DNA of 64,000 bases, taken from contig JAJXUC010000003.1 of the NCBI GenBank assembly GCA_021783435.1, forward strand, positions 5,068 to 69,067. The letters are read 5' to 3'. Position 1 is the first letter of the stretch; each line of letters starts with the position of its first letter. Of this stretch, positions 33,293-42,363 are shown piece after piece. The notes under the pieces are model-generated. The model was not told the DNA's origin, did not search any database, and saw nothing but the letters and a program-made list of their open reading frames with translations. The translations under genes were made by a program, and so were the position numbers. This DNA comes from Pseudomonadota bacterium. Its GTDB lineage: Bacteria; Pseudomonadota; Gammaproteobacteria; Burkholderiales; Burkholderiaceae.

Positions 33293-33456
33293 GGCAGGCT
33301 CCTCACAGAAACTGAAAGGGTGCGGAGCCGGTTCAGCAGGCTTCCAGCTTCGCTGATGCTTCGATCTTAGGCGCTGAACATCAAAAAAACACCACGGAAA
33401 CACCCATCACGGAGTGTTTCAGCGTCGCTTCAGTTTCCATCGACCGTCACGTCCCT

Positions 33457-34821
33457 TCAGACCAGTGTGCGCAGGGCACGGCGCAAAGAGTCGATGAGTT
33501 GATCGATCTGCCCCCGTTCGATGATGAGCGGTGGTGACAACGCGATGGTTTCGCCGGTGTAGCGAACCAGCACGCCGAGTTCGAAGCATTTGAGAAAAGT
33601 TTGAAGGGCGCGCTTGCCCACGCCATCCGCATGGGAGTGCAACTCGATGCCCGCCACCAGACCGAGGTTGCGGATGTCCTTGACATGGGGTGCGTCACGC
33701 AGACCATGCACGGCGTTTTCCCAGTACATGTCCAGCCCCTCGCGCTGCACGCGGGTGAGCAGGCCTTCGCTGGCGTACAGCTTTTGCGCGGCCACCGCCG
33801 CGGCGGTGGCCAGTGGATGGCCCGAGTAGGTGTAGCCGTGAAAAAACTCCACCACCCCCTCGGCCGCGCTGTTGACCACGGCGTCATAAATGCCCTCGCG
33901 CACGAACACCGCGCCCAGCGGCACCGCGGCGTTGTTCACTGCCTTGGCGCTGGTGATGATGTCGGGCGTGACGTTGAAAAACTGCGCCGCGAACGGAGTG
34001 CCGAGGCGGCCGTAACCCGTGATCACTTCGTCGAAGATCAGCAAAATGCCATGTTTGCTGCAGATGGCGCGAAGTTTTTCCAGATAGCCCTTGGGCGGCG
34101 CCAAAACCCCGGTGGAGCCAGCCAAAGGTTCGACAATCACAGCGGCAATATTGCTGGCATCGTGCAACTGCACGATGCGCTCCAAATCGTCGGCCAGATG
34201 GGCGCCCCACGCCGGCTGGCCGCGCGAAAAGGCCTGATGCTCGGGTGCGTAGGTGTGGGGCAGATGGTCCACATTGGGCAGCAGGCCGCCGCGGAAGACC
34301 TTGCGGTTGGCCACCATGCCGCCCACCGAAATGCCGCCGAAGCCCACGCCGTGGTAGCCGCGTTCGCGGCCGATGAACAGGGTGCGCGTGCCTTCACCGC
34401 GAGCACGGTGATAGGCCAGCGCGATTTTCAGCGCGGTATCGACCGACTCCGATCCTGAGTTGGTGAAAAACACCTTGGTGAGATCAGCAGGCGCGATCTT
34501 GGCCAGCAGGTCGGCAGCCTCGAATTGCACCGGGTGGCCCATCTGGAAGGGTGGTGCGTAGTCCATCTCTGCCGCCTGTCGTGCGATGGCTGCGGTGATC
34601 TCCTCGCGTCCGTGGCCAGCGTTCACGCACCATAGTCCAGCCACGCCATCGAGAATCTCGCGTCCGTCATGGCTGCGGTAATGCATGCCGCGGGCGCCGA
34701 CGAACATGCGCGGTGCCGCTTTGAATTGGCGGTTGGCGGTGAATGGCATCCACAGCGCCTCCAGATTGGGCAGTTCCATCGCACCTCGCTGCCCCGCGCG
34801 TGTCAGTTCGGTCTGGTCCAT
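33457..34821 (-). CDS. Class III aminotransferase, beta-alanine/omega-amino acid:pyruvate type
   Basis: A 454-aa PLP enzyme. The start (LEALWMPFTANRQFK) and the segment VFFTNSGSESVDTALKIALAYHRARG are characteristic of omega-amino acid:pyruvate transaminases. IFDEVITGYGRLG follows, and the PLP lysine is in IITSAKAVNNAAVPLG. These enzymes transfer an amino group from beta-alanine or related amines to pyruvate. Exact substrate preference is inferred. GGAGATGCACG precedes the ATG at 34821. No linked semialdehyde dehydrogenase is present. Confidence 0.92.
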   Translation of the reverse strand: MDQTELTRAGQRGAMELPNLEALWMPFTANRQFKAAPRMFVGARGMHYRSHDGREILDGVAGLWCVNAGHGREEITAAIARQAAEMDYAPPFQMGHPVQFEAADLLAKIAPADLTKVFFTNSGSESVDTALKIALAYHRARGEGTRTLFIGRERGYHGVGFGGISVGGMVANRKVFRGGLLPNVDHLPHTYAPEHQAFSRGQPAWGAHLADDLERIVQLHDASNIAAVIVEPLAGSTGVLAPPKGYLEKLRAICSKHGILLIFDEVITGYGRLGTPFAAQFFNVTPDIITSAKAVNNAAVPLGAVFVREGIYDAVVNSAAEGVVEFFHGYTYSGHPLATAAAVAAQKLYASEGLLTRVQREGLDMYWENAVHGLRDAPHVKDIRNLGLVAGIELHSHADGVGKRALQTFLKCFELGVLVRYTGETIALSPPLIIERGQIDQLIDSLRRALRTLV

Positions 34822-35216
34822 CGTGCATCTCCGTTGTGTTCGACTCGATACGGGGAATTGTGCTTGCGATTGCAACGCTGTCCAAGTACCACAAGCTCTG
34901 CGCTCCATGGGGCCATGCTCGGGATATGGGGCACACGTTGCAGCGAAAGCGCGCCACGCGCGATCGGCACGACCCGGCACCGAGTTTGAGCCGGTGCTTA
35001 CGCGACTGACGCTGTGGCTGTATGTTCTCGGCTATGTGTGGACCGCTTTGTGGTTCGCGCATGATGTGCAGGCAGTTGCGGCCACCCCGAACGCGAGCAA
35101 CGCGTGATCCCGGCTTGCTCCAGGACTCTGGTTGCAGAGCCGAGGTATTGCCTGACATGCCATGTGCTGCAGTTACCCCTGCAGTGTCCCTTTTCCACCC
35201 TACCTCTCGTTCCATC
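34822..35216. other. 395-bp divergent intergenic region
   Basis: It separates the aminotransferase from the molybdopterin-binding protein gene. No recognisable gene is seen. A GTG at 34993 opens a 37-codon plus-strand frame with a hydrophobic run (LTLWLYVLGYVWTALWF) that might be a tiny membrane protein, but it has no clear ribosome binding site. No terminator or operator stands out. Confidence 0.35.
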
Positions 35217-36002
35217 ATGGCGATCGGCCTCTACATCATCGGCGATGAAATCCTGTCCGGCAAAAGGCGGGACAAGCATTTCACGCAAGTCCAAGACTTG
35301 CTGGCAGCCCGGGGCATGCAACTGCATTGGGCCCAGTATCTGAGTGATGATCCCGCCTTGCTGCACATGGCCTTGCGTGCAAGTTTCGCCCGGGGCGACG
35401 TGGTGTTGAGTTGCGGAGGGATTGGCGCCACGCCCGACGACCACACGCGCCAGAGCGCGGCGGCGGCCCTGGAGGTGCCGCTTGAGCTCCACCCCGAGGC
35501 CAAGTGCCTCATTCAGCAACGCATCGCGACGGCAGCGCTCGGGCCGCTCGATGCGCCAGCCAACGTCCAGCGTTTGCAGATGGGCATGTTCCCGCAAGGC
35601 AGCGCCATCATCCCCAACCCCTACAACCAGATTCCCGGGTTTTCGATTCACCAGCACTTTTTCGTGCCCGGTTTCCCGGTCATGGCCTGGCCCATGTTGG
35701 CCTGGGTGCTCGACGGACCGCTGAAGCACCTGCACCGCATTGGCAGCTATCTCGAGCGTGCCGTCGTTCTCCAAGGCGCAATGGAATCCGACCTGACGCC
35801 GCTGATGGAGCGCATCGAACGCGAGCATGTCAGTGTCAAGGTGTTCAGCCTCCCCAGTGTCGATCACCCGGAATGGGGCCGGCATATCGAACTGGGCGTC
35901 AAAGGCGAGCCTCAGGACGTGGACTGCGCATTTGATGCACTCAAACAGGGACTCGCAGGTCTGAAAGCGCAGATCCGCACAGAAGTTGTGCGAAAAGTCT
36001 AA
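35217..36002 (+). CDS. Molybdopterin-binding (MoCF/CinA-like) domain protein
   Basis: A 261-aa protein. Its N-terminal two-thirds match the MoCF_biosynth fold shared by MogA, MoeA and the CinA N-terminus: LYIIGDEILSGKRRDKHF, then VVLSCGGIGATPDDHTRQSAA. The C-terminal third (from about residue 175) is of unclear function. Unlike CinA it has no deamidase domain. Such stand-alone proteins are common in beta-proteobacteria, and a true role in molybdenum cofactor chemistry is not proven. The start at 35217 directly precedes the first strand; the frame upstream is not conserved. Confidence 0.85.
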   Translation: MAIGLYIIGDEILSGKRRDKHFTQVQDLLAARGMQLHWAQYLSDDPALLHMALRASFARGDVVLSCGGIGATPDDHTRQSAAAALEVPLELHPEAKCLIQQRIATAALGPLDAPANVQRLQMGMFPQGSAIIPNPYNQIPGFSIHQHFFVPGFPVMAWPMLAWVLDGPLKHLHRIGSYLERAVVLQGAMESDLTPLMERIEREHVSVKVFSLPSVDHPEWGRHIELGVKGEPQDVDCAFDALKQGLAGLKAQIRTEVVRKV

Positions 36003-36005
36003 TGA

Positions 36006-36020
36006 GCACGCTCTTGGTGC
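36006..36020. promoter_or_regulatory. NtrC-binding site (enhancer) of glnA
   Basis: GCAC-N5-TGGTGC matches the known NtrC recognition pattern exactly in its fixed positions. It lies about 77 bp upstream of the sigma54 promoter of glnA, a usual enhancer distance. The gene for NtrC itself lies 3.6 kb downstream. Confidence 0.7.
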
Positions 36021-36096
36021 GAGCTGACCTTCGGGCAACCATCTCGACCTGTCGATTTTGGCGACGGTTCCGCGGAGACGGCTGCTTGCCATTGTG

Positions 36097-36112
36097 TGGC
36101 ATGGTTTCTGCT
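36097..36112 (+). promoter_or_regulatory. Sigma54 (RpoN) promoter of glnA
   Basis: TGGCATGGTTTCTGCT fits the -24/-12 consensus (TGGCAC-N5-TTGCT) with the GG and GC pairs exactly 10 nt apart. It ends about 115 bp before the glnA ATG. With the NtrC site upstream it indicates nitrogen-limitation control. Confidence 0.75.
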
Positions 36113-36227
36113 AGATTTTCGGCATCGTGGACGGCACGACCGGTGTGCTCATGAACAGCCTCCAGCAGGTCCATGCCCCAGCGCCAGACCCTTTCCACTA
36201 ACCCACTCCCATGACTGGAGAATTTGC

Positions 36228-37643
36228 ATGACCAAACACGTTGCTGATGTGATGAACCTGGTGAAGGAACACGATGTCAAGTTCGTGGACTTCCGCTTCA
36301 CCGACACCCGTGGCAAGGAACAGCACGTGACGGTGCCGATTTCCGCTTTCAACGATGAAAAGTTCACCCAGGGCCACGCTTTCGACGGCTCGTCCATCGC
36401 CGGCTGGAAAGGTATCGAAGCGTCCGACATGTTGCTCATGCCCGACCCGAACACCGCCAATATTGATCCGTTCATGGAGGAAACCACGCTGCTGCTGAGC
36501 TGTGACGTGCTCGAGCCGGGCGACGGCAAACCCTATGACCGCGATCCCCGCTCCATCGCCAAGAAAGCCGAGGCCTATCTGAAGGCATCGGGCGTGGGCG
36601 ACACTGCCTACTTTGGCCCGGAGCCCGAATTCTTCATCTTCGATCAGGTGCGCTGGAACGTCGACATGTCCGGCTGCTTCGTCAAGATCGACTCCGACGA
36701 GGCCTCCTGGAAGTCGGGCGAGAAGATCGAAGGTGGCAACATGGCCCACCGCCCGTCGGTCAAGGGTGGCTATTTCCCCGTACCTCCGGTGGACAGTCTG
36801 CAGGACATCCGTTCGGAGATGTGCCTGCTGCTGGAGCAGATGGGTGTACCGGTTGAAGTCCACCACCACGAAGTGGCCGGTGCCGGTCAGTGCGAAATCG
36901 GCACCAAGTTCTCCACCCTGGTGCAGCGCGCCGACTGGACACAGGTTCTGAAGTACGTGGTGCAGAACGTGGCCCACAGCTACGGCAAGACGGCAACCTT
37001 CATGCCCAAGCCCGTCGTCGGCGACAACGGCTCAGGCATGCACGTGCACCAGTCCGTGTGGAAGGACGGGAAGAATCTGTTCGCCGGCAACGGCTATGCC
37101 GGGCTGTCCGAGTTTGCGCTGTACTACATCGGCGGCATCATCAAGCACGCACGTGCGCTCAACGCCATCACCAACCCCGGGACCAATTCATACAAGCGCC
37201 TAGTGCCGGGCTTCGAAGCTCCGGTCAAGCTGGCCTACTCGGCCCGCAACCGTTCTGCCTCCATCCGCGTGCCCTATGTGCCCAGTGACAAGGCACGTCG
37301 CATCGAAGTGCGCTTCCCCGACCCCACCTGCAACCCTTACCTGGCGTTCTCGGCCATGCTGATGGCTGGCCTGGATGGCGTGGAAAACAAGATTCATCCG
37401 GGCGAAGCCGCCAGCAAAAACCTGTACGACCTGCCGCCGGAAGAAGATGCCAAAATCCCAACCGTGTGTTCCAGCCTCGACCAGGCACTGGAGTATCTGC
37501 ATCAGGATCGTGCCTTCCTGACCAAAGGCGGTGTGTTCAGCGAAGATTTCATCGACGCCTACATCGACTTGAAGATGGAAGAAGTGACCCGCTTCCGCAT
37601 GACCACCCATCCGGTGGAGTTCGACATGTACTACTCGTTGTAA
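36228..37643 (+). CDS. glnA: Glutamine synthetase type I
   Basis: A 471-aa GSI enzyme that makes glutamine from glutamate, ammonia and ATP as a dodecamer. It shows the N-terminal [17 protein letters not shown], the metal/ammonia site region [12 protein letters not shown], the glutamate/ATP region [25 protein letters not shown], and the adenylylation site Tyr in [10 protein letters not shown]. It is thus likely controlled by GlnE adenylylation as well as by NtrC. The ATG at 36228 follows GGAG. A strong terminator follows before the DUF4124 gene. Confidence 0.98.
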   Translation: MTKHVADVMNLVKEHDVKFVDFRFTDTRGKEQHVTVPISAFNDEKFTQGHAFDGSSIAGWKGIEASDMLLMPDPNTANIDPFMEETTLLLSCDVLEPGDGKPYDRDPRSIAKKAEAYLKASGVGDTAYFGPEPEFFIFDQVRWNVDMSGCFVKIDSDEASWKSGEKIEGGNMAHRPSVKGGYFPVPPVDSLQDIRSEMCLLLEQMGVPVEVHHHEVAGAGQCEIGTKFSTLVQRADWTQVLKYVVQNVAHSYGKTATFMPKPVVGDNGSGMHVHQSVWKDGKNLFAGNGYAGLSEFALYYIGGIIKHARALNAITNPGTNSYKRLVPGFEAPVKLAYSARNRSASIRVPYVPSDKARRIEVRFPDPTCNPYLAFSAMLMAGLDGVENKIHPGEAASKNLYDLPPEEDAKIPTVCSSLDQALEYLHQDRAFLTKGGVFSEDFIDAYIDLKMEEVTRFRMTTHPVEFDMYYSL

Positions 37644-37700
37644 TCGCGGCCCGCTGGCGTGCGTTGAACATCGCAGCGCGCCGGCGTCTAACCACAAAGC

Positions 37701-37734
37701 AAAGGGACGGCTCGCCGTCCCTTTGTCGTTTTTT
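37701..37734 (+). terminator. Rho-independent terminator after glnA
   Basis: A 10-bp perfect stem, AAAGGGACGG with CCGTCCCTTT, a CTCG tetraloop, and GTCGTTTTTT right after it. It sits 57 bp after the glnA stop and should separate strong glnA transcription from weaker glnLG expression. Confidence 0.88.
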
Positions 37735-37870
37735 GGCTTTGGGGCGACTCTGCACAAACATGGCGCACTGCAGTTTGCGTGCACGGTCTTACACTGGCAA
37801 GGTCCTCAAGCGTCGCGTCTCGCAGGACGATTTTCACCGAGCCGGCTCAACTTCTACTGACAGGTGTTCG

Positions 37871-38413
37871 ATGTTGCGACTCCCAACTCCCCGCCGCAAT
37901 CTTGCTCATGGACTGGTGTGGGTCGGGCTGGCCCTGGTGCCGCTGAGGCCTTTACCAGCGCATGCCCAGGAAACCGACCCGAACCGCGTCTACCGCTGCC
38001 CGGACAATTCATACACCAATATGTTGAGTGTGGTGAAGTCGAAAAACTGCAAGCCGGTGGATAACGCCAATGTCAGCGTGATGTCTCCTGCCACGCCGTC
38101 GAAAGGGCCTGCGGCCGTGCCACGCAACGCTTCCGGCACGGCCCATGTCAGCCCATCAACCCAGGCGGAACGCGACGCCGAGGCGCGGCGCATTCTTGAA
38201 GCTGAATTGCAAAGCCAGCAACTCAAACTGCAAGAATTGCTCAAGTCCTACGACAATGGGCACCCCAGCTATCTGGGTAACGAACACAACGTCGGCGGTG
38301 GCATCAACCAGCAGAAATATCTCGACCGTGTTGCGGCGATGAAGAATCAGATCGCGTTGACTGAGGCCAACATCCAGGCCCTGCAGCGAGAATTGCAACG
38401 CTATGGGCAGTGA
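37871..38413 (+). CDS. Secreted DUF4124-domain protein
   Basis: A 180-aa protein with an N-terminal signal peptide (basic start, hydrophobic core LVWVGLALVPLRPL, then a site near AHAQ). A DUF4124 segment follows (RVYRCPDNSYTNML, with cysteines at YRC and NCK). The rest is a helical, coiled-coil-like C-terminus (about residues 95-180). Its function is unknown, though this family is often found between glnA and glnL in Burkholderiales. The stop overlaps the glnL start by 11 bp, suggesting coupling. Confidence 0.82.
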   Translation: MLRLPTPRRNLAHGLVWVGLALVPLRPLPAHAQETDPNRVYRCPDNSYTNMLSVVKSKNCKPVDNANVSVMSPATPSKGPAAVPRNASGTAHVSPSTQAERDAEARRILEAELQSQQLKLQELLKSYDNGHPSYLGNEHNVGGGINQQKYLDRVAAMKNQIALTEANIQALQRELQRYGQ

Positions 38414-39569
38414 GCCTGAGGATCCGGCCGAATTCCTGACTCGCGAGGAGGCAACGCATCCATCCCAGGATGATTGGGTTGCCTTCGCGGGTGTCGCAGA
38501 GCCACGCACCGCTCCCGCCGGCGCCCAGGCCGCGCTCGACTGGCTGGCCACGATGACCGCCCTGGTCGATCCGCAGGGGCGGATGGTGCATGCCAACCCG
38601 GCAATGGAGGCTGCGCTCGGGCTGTCGCGCAGGCATCTGCTCGGGCGTGATCTGTCGCACTGGCTGACACGACAGAGCCTGTGGCACGAAGCCCTGCAGC
38701 AGGTGCAGGCCAATGAATTCAGCAGCAAACGTTTCGACTGCACCGTGATGGCACGAACTGCGGCCGATCCGCTGCAGGTCCAACTCATCGTGGCGCGCAC
38801 AGACCTGCCCGATACGCTCCTGGTGGAACTTGTGGAGCTTGGCCAGCAGACTCGGCAGGAGCGCGAGGAGCAGTGGCTCAACCAGGCGCAGGCCAACAAG
38901 GATCTGATTCGCAATCTGGCTCATGAGATCAAGAATCCGCTGGGCGGCATTCGCGGCGCGGCCCAACTGCTCGACATGGATTTGGAGAGTCGCGAGTTGC
39001 AGGAGTACACCCGCATCATCATCCACGAGGTGGATCGGCTGCAGACCCTGGTCGACAGATTGCTGGCACCGCACCGTCGCCCGCATGTCGTGGGCGATCT
39101 GAATATCCACGAAGTGCTCGAGCGCGTGCGCTCGGTCATTCTGGCCGAGTTTCCGCAGGGCCTGAGCGTGGAGCGTGATTACGACGCCAGCATCCCCGAA
39201 TTTCGTGGAGACCGCGAACAACTCATCCAGGCCATTCTCAACATCGTGCACAACGCGGCCCTGGTCCTGAGCGAACGCATGCGCGCGAGCGATGCGCGTA
39301 TCGTGCTCAAGACCCGCATTGCACGGCAGGTGACTCTGGCGAAGCGGCGACATCGCCTGGCACTGCTCTTGCATATCACCGACAACGGCCCTGGGGTGCC
39401 GGCGGAGATCAAGGACCGTATGTTCTTTCCGCTGGTTTCAGGGCGAGAGGGTGGCAGTGGCCTGGGACTCACCCTGGCCCAGACCTTCATCCAACAACAT
39501 CAGGGAACCATCGAGTGCGACAGCCAGCCCGGCCTGACCGACTTCCGCATCCTCATCCCGCTGCCGTGA
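38403..39569 (+). CDS. glnL: Nitrogen regulation sensor kinase NtrB (GlnL)
   Basis: A 388-aa cytoplasmic histidine kinase that controls NtrC phosphorylation in answer to the PII protein. An N-terminal PAS domain (about 45-140, ALVDPQGRMVHANPAMEAAL) precedes the dimerisation/phosphorylation helix with H174 in LAHEIKNPLGG. A C-terminal ATPase domain follows, with the N box NIVHNAAL, the G1 box DNGPGVP and the G2 box GGSGLGLTLAQ. There are no membrane segments, as expected. It overlaps the DUF4124 gene and is followed 55 bp later by glnG. Confidence 0.95.
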   Translation: MGSEPEDPAEFLTREEATHPSQDDWVAFAGVAEPRTAPAGAQAALDWLATMTALVDPQGRMVHANPAMEAALGLSRRHLLGRDLSHWLTRQSLWHEALQQVQANEFSSKRFDCTVMARTAADPLQVQLIVARTDLPDTLLVELVELGQQTRQEREEQWLNQAQANKDLIRNLAHEIKNPLGGIRGAAQLLDMDLESRELQEYTRIIIHEVDRLQTLVDRLLAPHRRPHVVGDLNIHEVLERVRSVILAEFPQGLSVERDYDASIPEFRGDREQLIQAILNIVHNAALVLSERMRASDARIVLKTRIARQVTLAKRRHRLALLLHITDNGPGVPAEIKDRMFFPLVSGREGGSGLGLTLAQTFIQQHQGTIECDSQPGLTDFRILIPLP

Positions 39570-39624
39570 GACTGACACGCCGGAACGCTCACACAAGCTG
39601 GACTCCTGTGGAGAGATGTCCGCC

Positions 39625-41220
39625 ATGAAACCCATCTGGGTCATCGACGATGATCAATCCATCCGCTTCGTCCTGGAAAAGGCGCTGGAGAAAGCCGGTT
39701 TGCCGGCACGCAGCTTCTCCAACATCCGTGAGGTACAGGCTGCGCTGAGCGACGAGTCCCCACAGGTTCTGGTCTCCGACATCCGCATGCCCGGAGGCAG
39801 CGGCATTGAGCTGCTGCAGGAGATCAAGCGTTCCCAACCGCAGTTGCCGGTCATCATCATGACGGCCTATTCCGACCTGGACAGCGCGGTTTCCGCCTTT
39901 CAAAGCGGAGCCTTTGAGTACCTCAGCAAGCCCTTCGATCTGGAGAAGGCGGTTGAACTGATTCAACGCGCGGTGGACGAAAGCATGCGCGAACAGGACA
40001 TTGAGGAGGCGCGCATCGATACCCCCGAGCTGCTGGGCCAAGCTCCGGCGATGCAGGATGTGTTTCGCGCCATCGGCCGTTTATCGCCGTCGCAGGTCAC
40101 GGTGCTCATCACCGGTGAGTCGGGCAGCGGCAAGGAACTGGTGGCGCAGGCCCTGCACCGCCACAGCCCGCGTGCGAACGGCCCCTTCGTCGCCATCAAC
40201 ACCGCCGCCATTCCGCGCGACTTGCTGGAAAGCGAACTCTTCGGCCACGAGCGCGGCGCGTTCACAGGGGCGCAAACGTCGCGCCGCGGGCGCTTCGAGC
40301 AGGCGGAAGGTGGCACCCTGTTTCTCGATGAAATCGGTGACATGCCCTACGAACTGCAAACCCGGCTGTTACGGGTGCTGTCCGACGGGCATTTCTACCG
40401 TGTGGGCGGGCACAATCCCATCAAGGCCCATGTGCGGGTGATTGCCGCCACGCATCAGAACCTTGAAAACCGGGTGCGCGACGGACTGTTCCGCGAAGAC
40501 CTGTTTCACCGCCTCAACGTCATTCGTCTGCGCCTGCCCGCGCTGCGCGAGCGCCGCGAGGACATCGTTCTGCTGGTTCGGCATTTCCTGCTGAAAAGCG
40601 CGAAGGAGCTGGGGGTCGATGCCAAGCGCCTCTCGGACGAAGCTCTGATCACGTTGCAGAACTACCCCTTTCCCGGAAATGTGCGCGAGTTGGAAAACGT
40701 GTGCCACTGGCTGACCGTCATGGCTCCCGGTCTGACGGTCGACGTGAAGGATCTGCCGCCGGAGCTGCAGCAGTCGAGCCGATTGGCGCAGTCAGGTTCC
40801 TCGATGCCGGCGCCGGCGCATCAGATTGCCGTGCCGGACATGCATGAATCTGTCGGCGAGGCGCGCACCGAAGACGGCATGCCGACCATCGTGACGGGCC
40901 TCTCGGCAAGCGCGAGCCTGAGCGCCAGTCATGCGACCACCGTGCCACCATCACACGAGGCCACTTCGCCGATGACCGAGTCTTCGGCGCCTGCCGCAGT
41001 GGCGGAGGGCTGGGAGGCCATCGTCGCGCGCACCACACGTGAACTGCTGCACAACGGCCAGCCGGAGGTCATGGATTGGCTCAATCAGCGCTTCGAGCGT
41101 GCGGTGATCCAGGCGGCACTGGAGTTCACGCATGGGCGTCGCATCGAAGCTGCAGTCAAGCTTGGCATCGGTCGCAACACCATCACCCGCAAAATCCAGG
41201 ACCTGGGCCTGGACGACTGA
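39625..41220 (+). CDS. glnG: Nitrogen regulator NtrC (GlnG)
   Basis: A 531-aa sigma54 activator. The receiver domain has the acidic pocket IDDD and the phosphoacceptor D52 in VSDIRMPGG. The AAA+ domain has the Walker [10 protein letters not shown], the sigma54-contact GAFTGA and the Walker [12 protein letters not shown]-terminal Fis-type helix-turn-helix ([19 protein letters not shown]) binds DNA. The linker before the DNA-binding domain is long and rich in Ala, Ser and Pro (about residues 390-460). The ATG at 39625 matches the family start; an ATG three codons earlier is too close to the GGAGAG site. Confidence 0.96.
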   Translation: MKPIWVIDDDQSIRFVLEKALEKAGLPARSFSNIREVQAALSDESPQVLVSDIRMPGGSGIELLQEIKRSQPQLPVIIMTAYSDLDSAVSAFQSGAFEYLSKPFDLEKAVELIQRAVDESMREQDIEEARIDTPELLGQAPAMQDVFRAIGRLSPSQVTVLITGESGSGKELVAQALHRHSPRANGPFVAINTAAIPRDLLESELFGHERGAFTGAQTSRRGRFEQAEGGTLFLDEIGDMPYELQTRLLRVLSDGHFYRVGGHNPIKAHVRVIAATHQNLENRVRDGLFREDLFHRLNVIRLRLPALRERREDIVLLVRHFLLKSAKELGVDAKRLSDEALITLQNYPFPGNVRELENVCHWLTVMAPGLTVDVKDLPPELQQSSRLAQSGSSMPAPAHQIAVPDMHESVGEARTEDGMPTIVTGLSASASLSASHATTVPPSHEATSPMTESSAPAAVAEGWEAIVARTTRELLHNGQPEVMDWLNQRFERAVIQAALEFTHGRRIEAAVKLGIGRNTITRKIQDLGLDD

Positions 41221-41265
41221 AGCCGTCCACGCTGAGCGACCTGGCCGCGCCCGGGCTGCGCGCGC

Positions 41266-42045
41266 TCAGCCGAGGTTCAACTCCACCACCACCGGGGCGT
41301 GATCGCTGGGGCGCTCGTGTTTGCGAGGCGCTTTGTCGATGGTGCAATGGGCGACGGCCGATTGCAGCGCCGTACTCACCAGAATGTGATCGATGCGCAA
41401 GCCCTGGTTGCGCCGAAACGCCAGATTGCGGTAGTCCCACCAGCTCCAGCTCTTGGGTGGCTGCTCGAACAGCCGAAACGCATCCACCAGACCCAGGCCC
41501 AGCAGGGCGCGAAAGTGCGCGCGCTCCGCGTCGGTGCAGTGAATCTTGCCGCGCCAGGCCTCGGGGTCGTGCACATCGCGGTCGTCAGGAGCGATGTTGT
41601 AGTCGCCCATCAGCACCAGTTGCGGATGGCGCAACAACTCTGCGCGCAGCCAGTCTTGCAGTGCCTGCAGCCACGTCATCTTGTAGGCGAATTTCTCGCT
41701 GCCGGGTTCCTGGCCGTTGGGGAAGTAGGCGCCGACCACGCGCACACCAGCCACCGTGCCGGCGATCACCCGCGCCTGGGCATCGTCCAGGCCGGGAATA
41801 TTGCGCACCATGTCCGACGCAACTTCGAGCGACAACAGCGCAACGCCGTTGTACGTGGGCTGGCCGAAGCACTGTGCCCGCCAGCCGGCAGCCAACAATT
41901 CGGCATGCGGAAACTTGGCATCGGTCAGCTTGGTTTCCTGCAGCACCAGCACGTCAGGGCGATTCGCCTGCAGCCACTCCAGCACCTGCGGCAGGCGCAC
42001 GGACAGCGAGTTCACGTTCCAGGTGGCGAGTTTCAAATGAGTCAT
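41266..42045 (-). CDS. xth: Exodeoxyribonuclease III
   Basis: A 259-aa EEP-fold DNA repair enzyme, AP endonuclease and 3'-5' exonuclease. It has the conserved series LATWNVNSLSVRLPQVLEWL, LQETKLTDAKFP, AYFPNGQEPGSEKF, the metal-site GDYNIAPDDRDVHDP, RIDHILVS and the C-terminal SDHAPVVVEL. The start at 42045 (MTHLKLATWN) directly precedes the fold; eight residues from an upstream Met are not conserved. It is convergent with glnG, and the gap between them is 45 bp. Confidence 0.95.
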   Translation of the reverse strand: MTHLKLATWNVNSLSVRLPQVLEWLQANRPDVLVLQETKLTDAKFPHAELLAAGWRAQCFGQPTYNGVALLSLEVASDMVRNIPGLDDAQARVIAGTVAGVRVVGAYFPNGQEPGSEKFAYKMTWLQALQDWLRAELLRHPQLVLMGDYNIAPDDRDVHDPEAWRGKIHCTDAERAHFRALLGLGLVDAFRLFEQPPKSWSWWDYRNLAFRRNQGLRIDHILVSTALQSAVAHCTIDKAPRKHERPSDHAPVVVELNLG

Positions 42046-42363
42046 GCGTGACTGTTGGAATGAATGCATTCAATTCAAACTTGGTGAGTTCCTCCACATC
42101 GATCCCCGGTGTGTTCTGCTGTGAACGCGGTCGGCGTCGATGGGCGAGGCGCTGCTGTCGTCATCCTACAAGCGGTCGCTGGCGCATGATGGGGATGTCT
42201 GCTGCTCTTCGCGCGGCGGCGTGCACTTTGTCGGCGAGCGTCTGGGATCGGTGTTGCCGCGCGCTGCAGGCATGTCCTGGAAGTTCGTCCAGCTTCCGGG
42301 TTCCGGGGGCAGTTCCAACCCCAGCCGGTTCGGTTGCGCAGCGCAATCTGCGCTGAGGCGGAC
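42046..42363. other. 318-bp gap between xth and murI
   Basis: No convincing gene is seen. A plus-strand frame of 75 codons (42140-42367) has no recognised family and overlaps the end of murI. The high GC content leaves long open frames by chance. There is no terminator stem with a T-run here. Confidence 0.4.
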
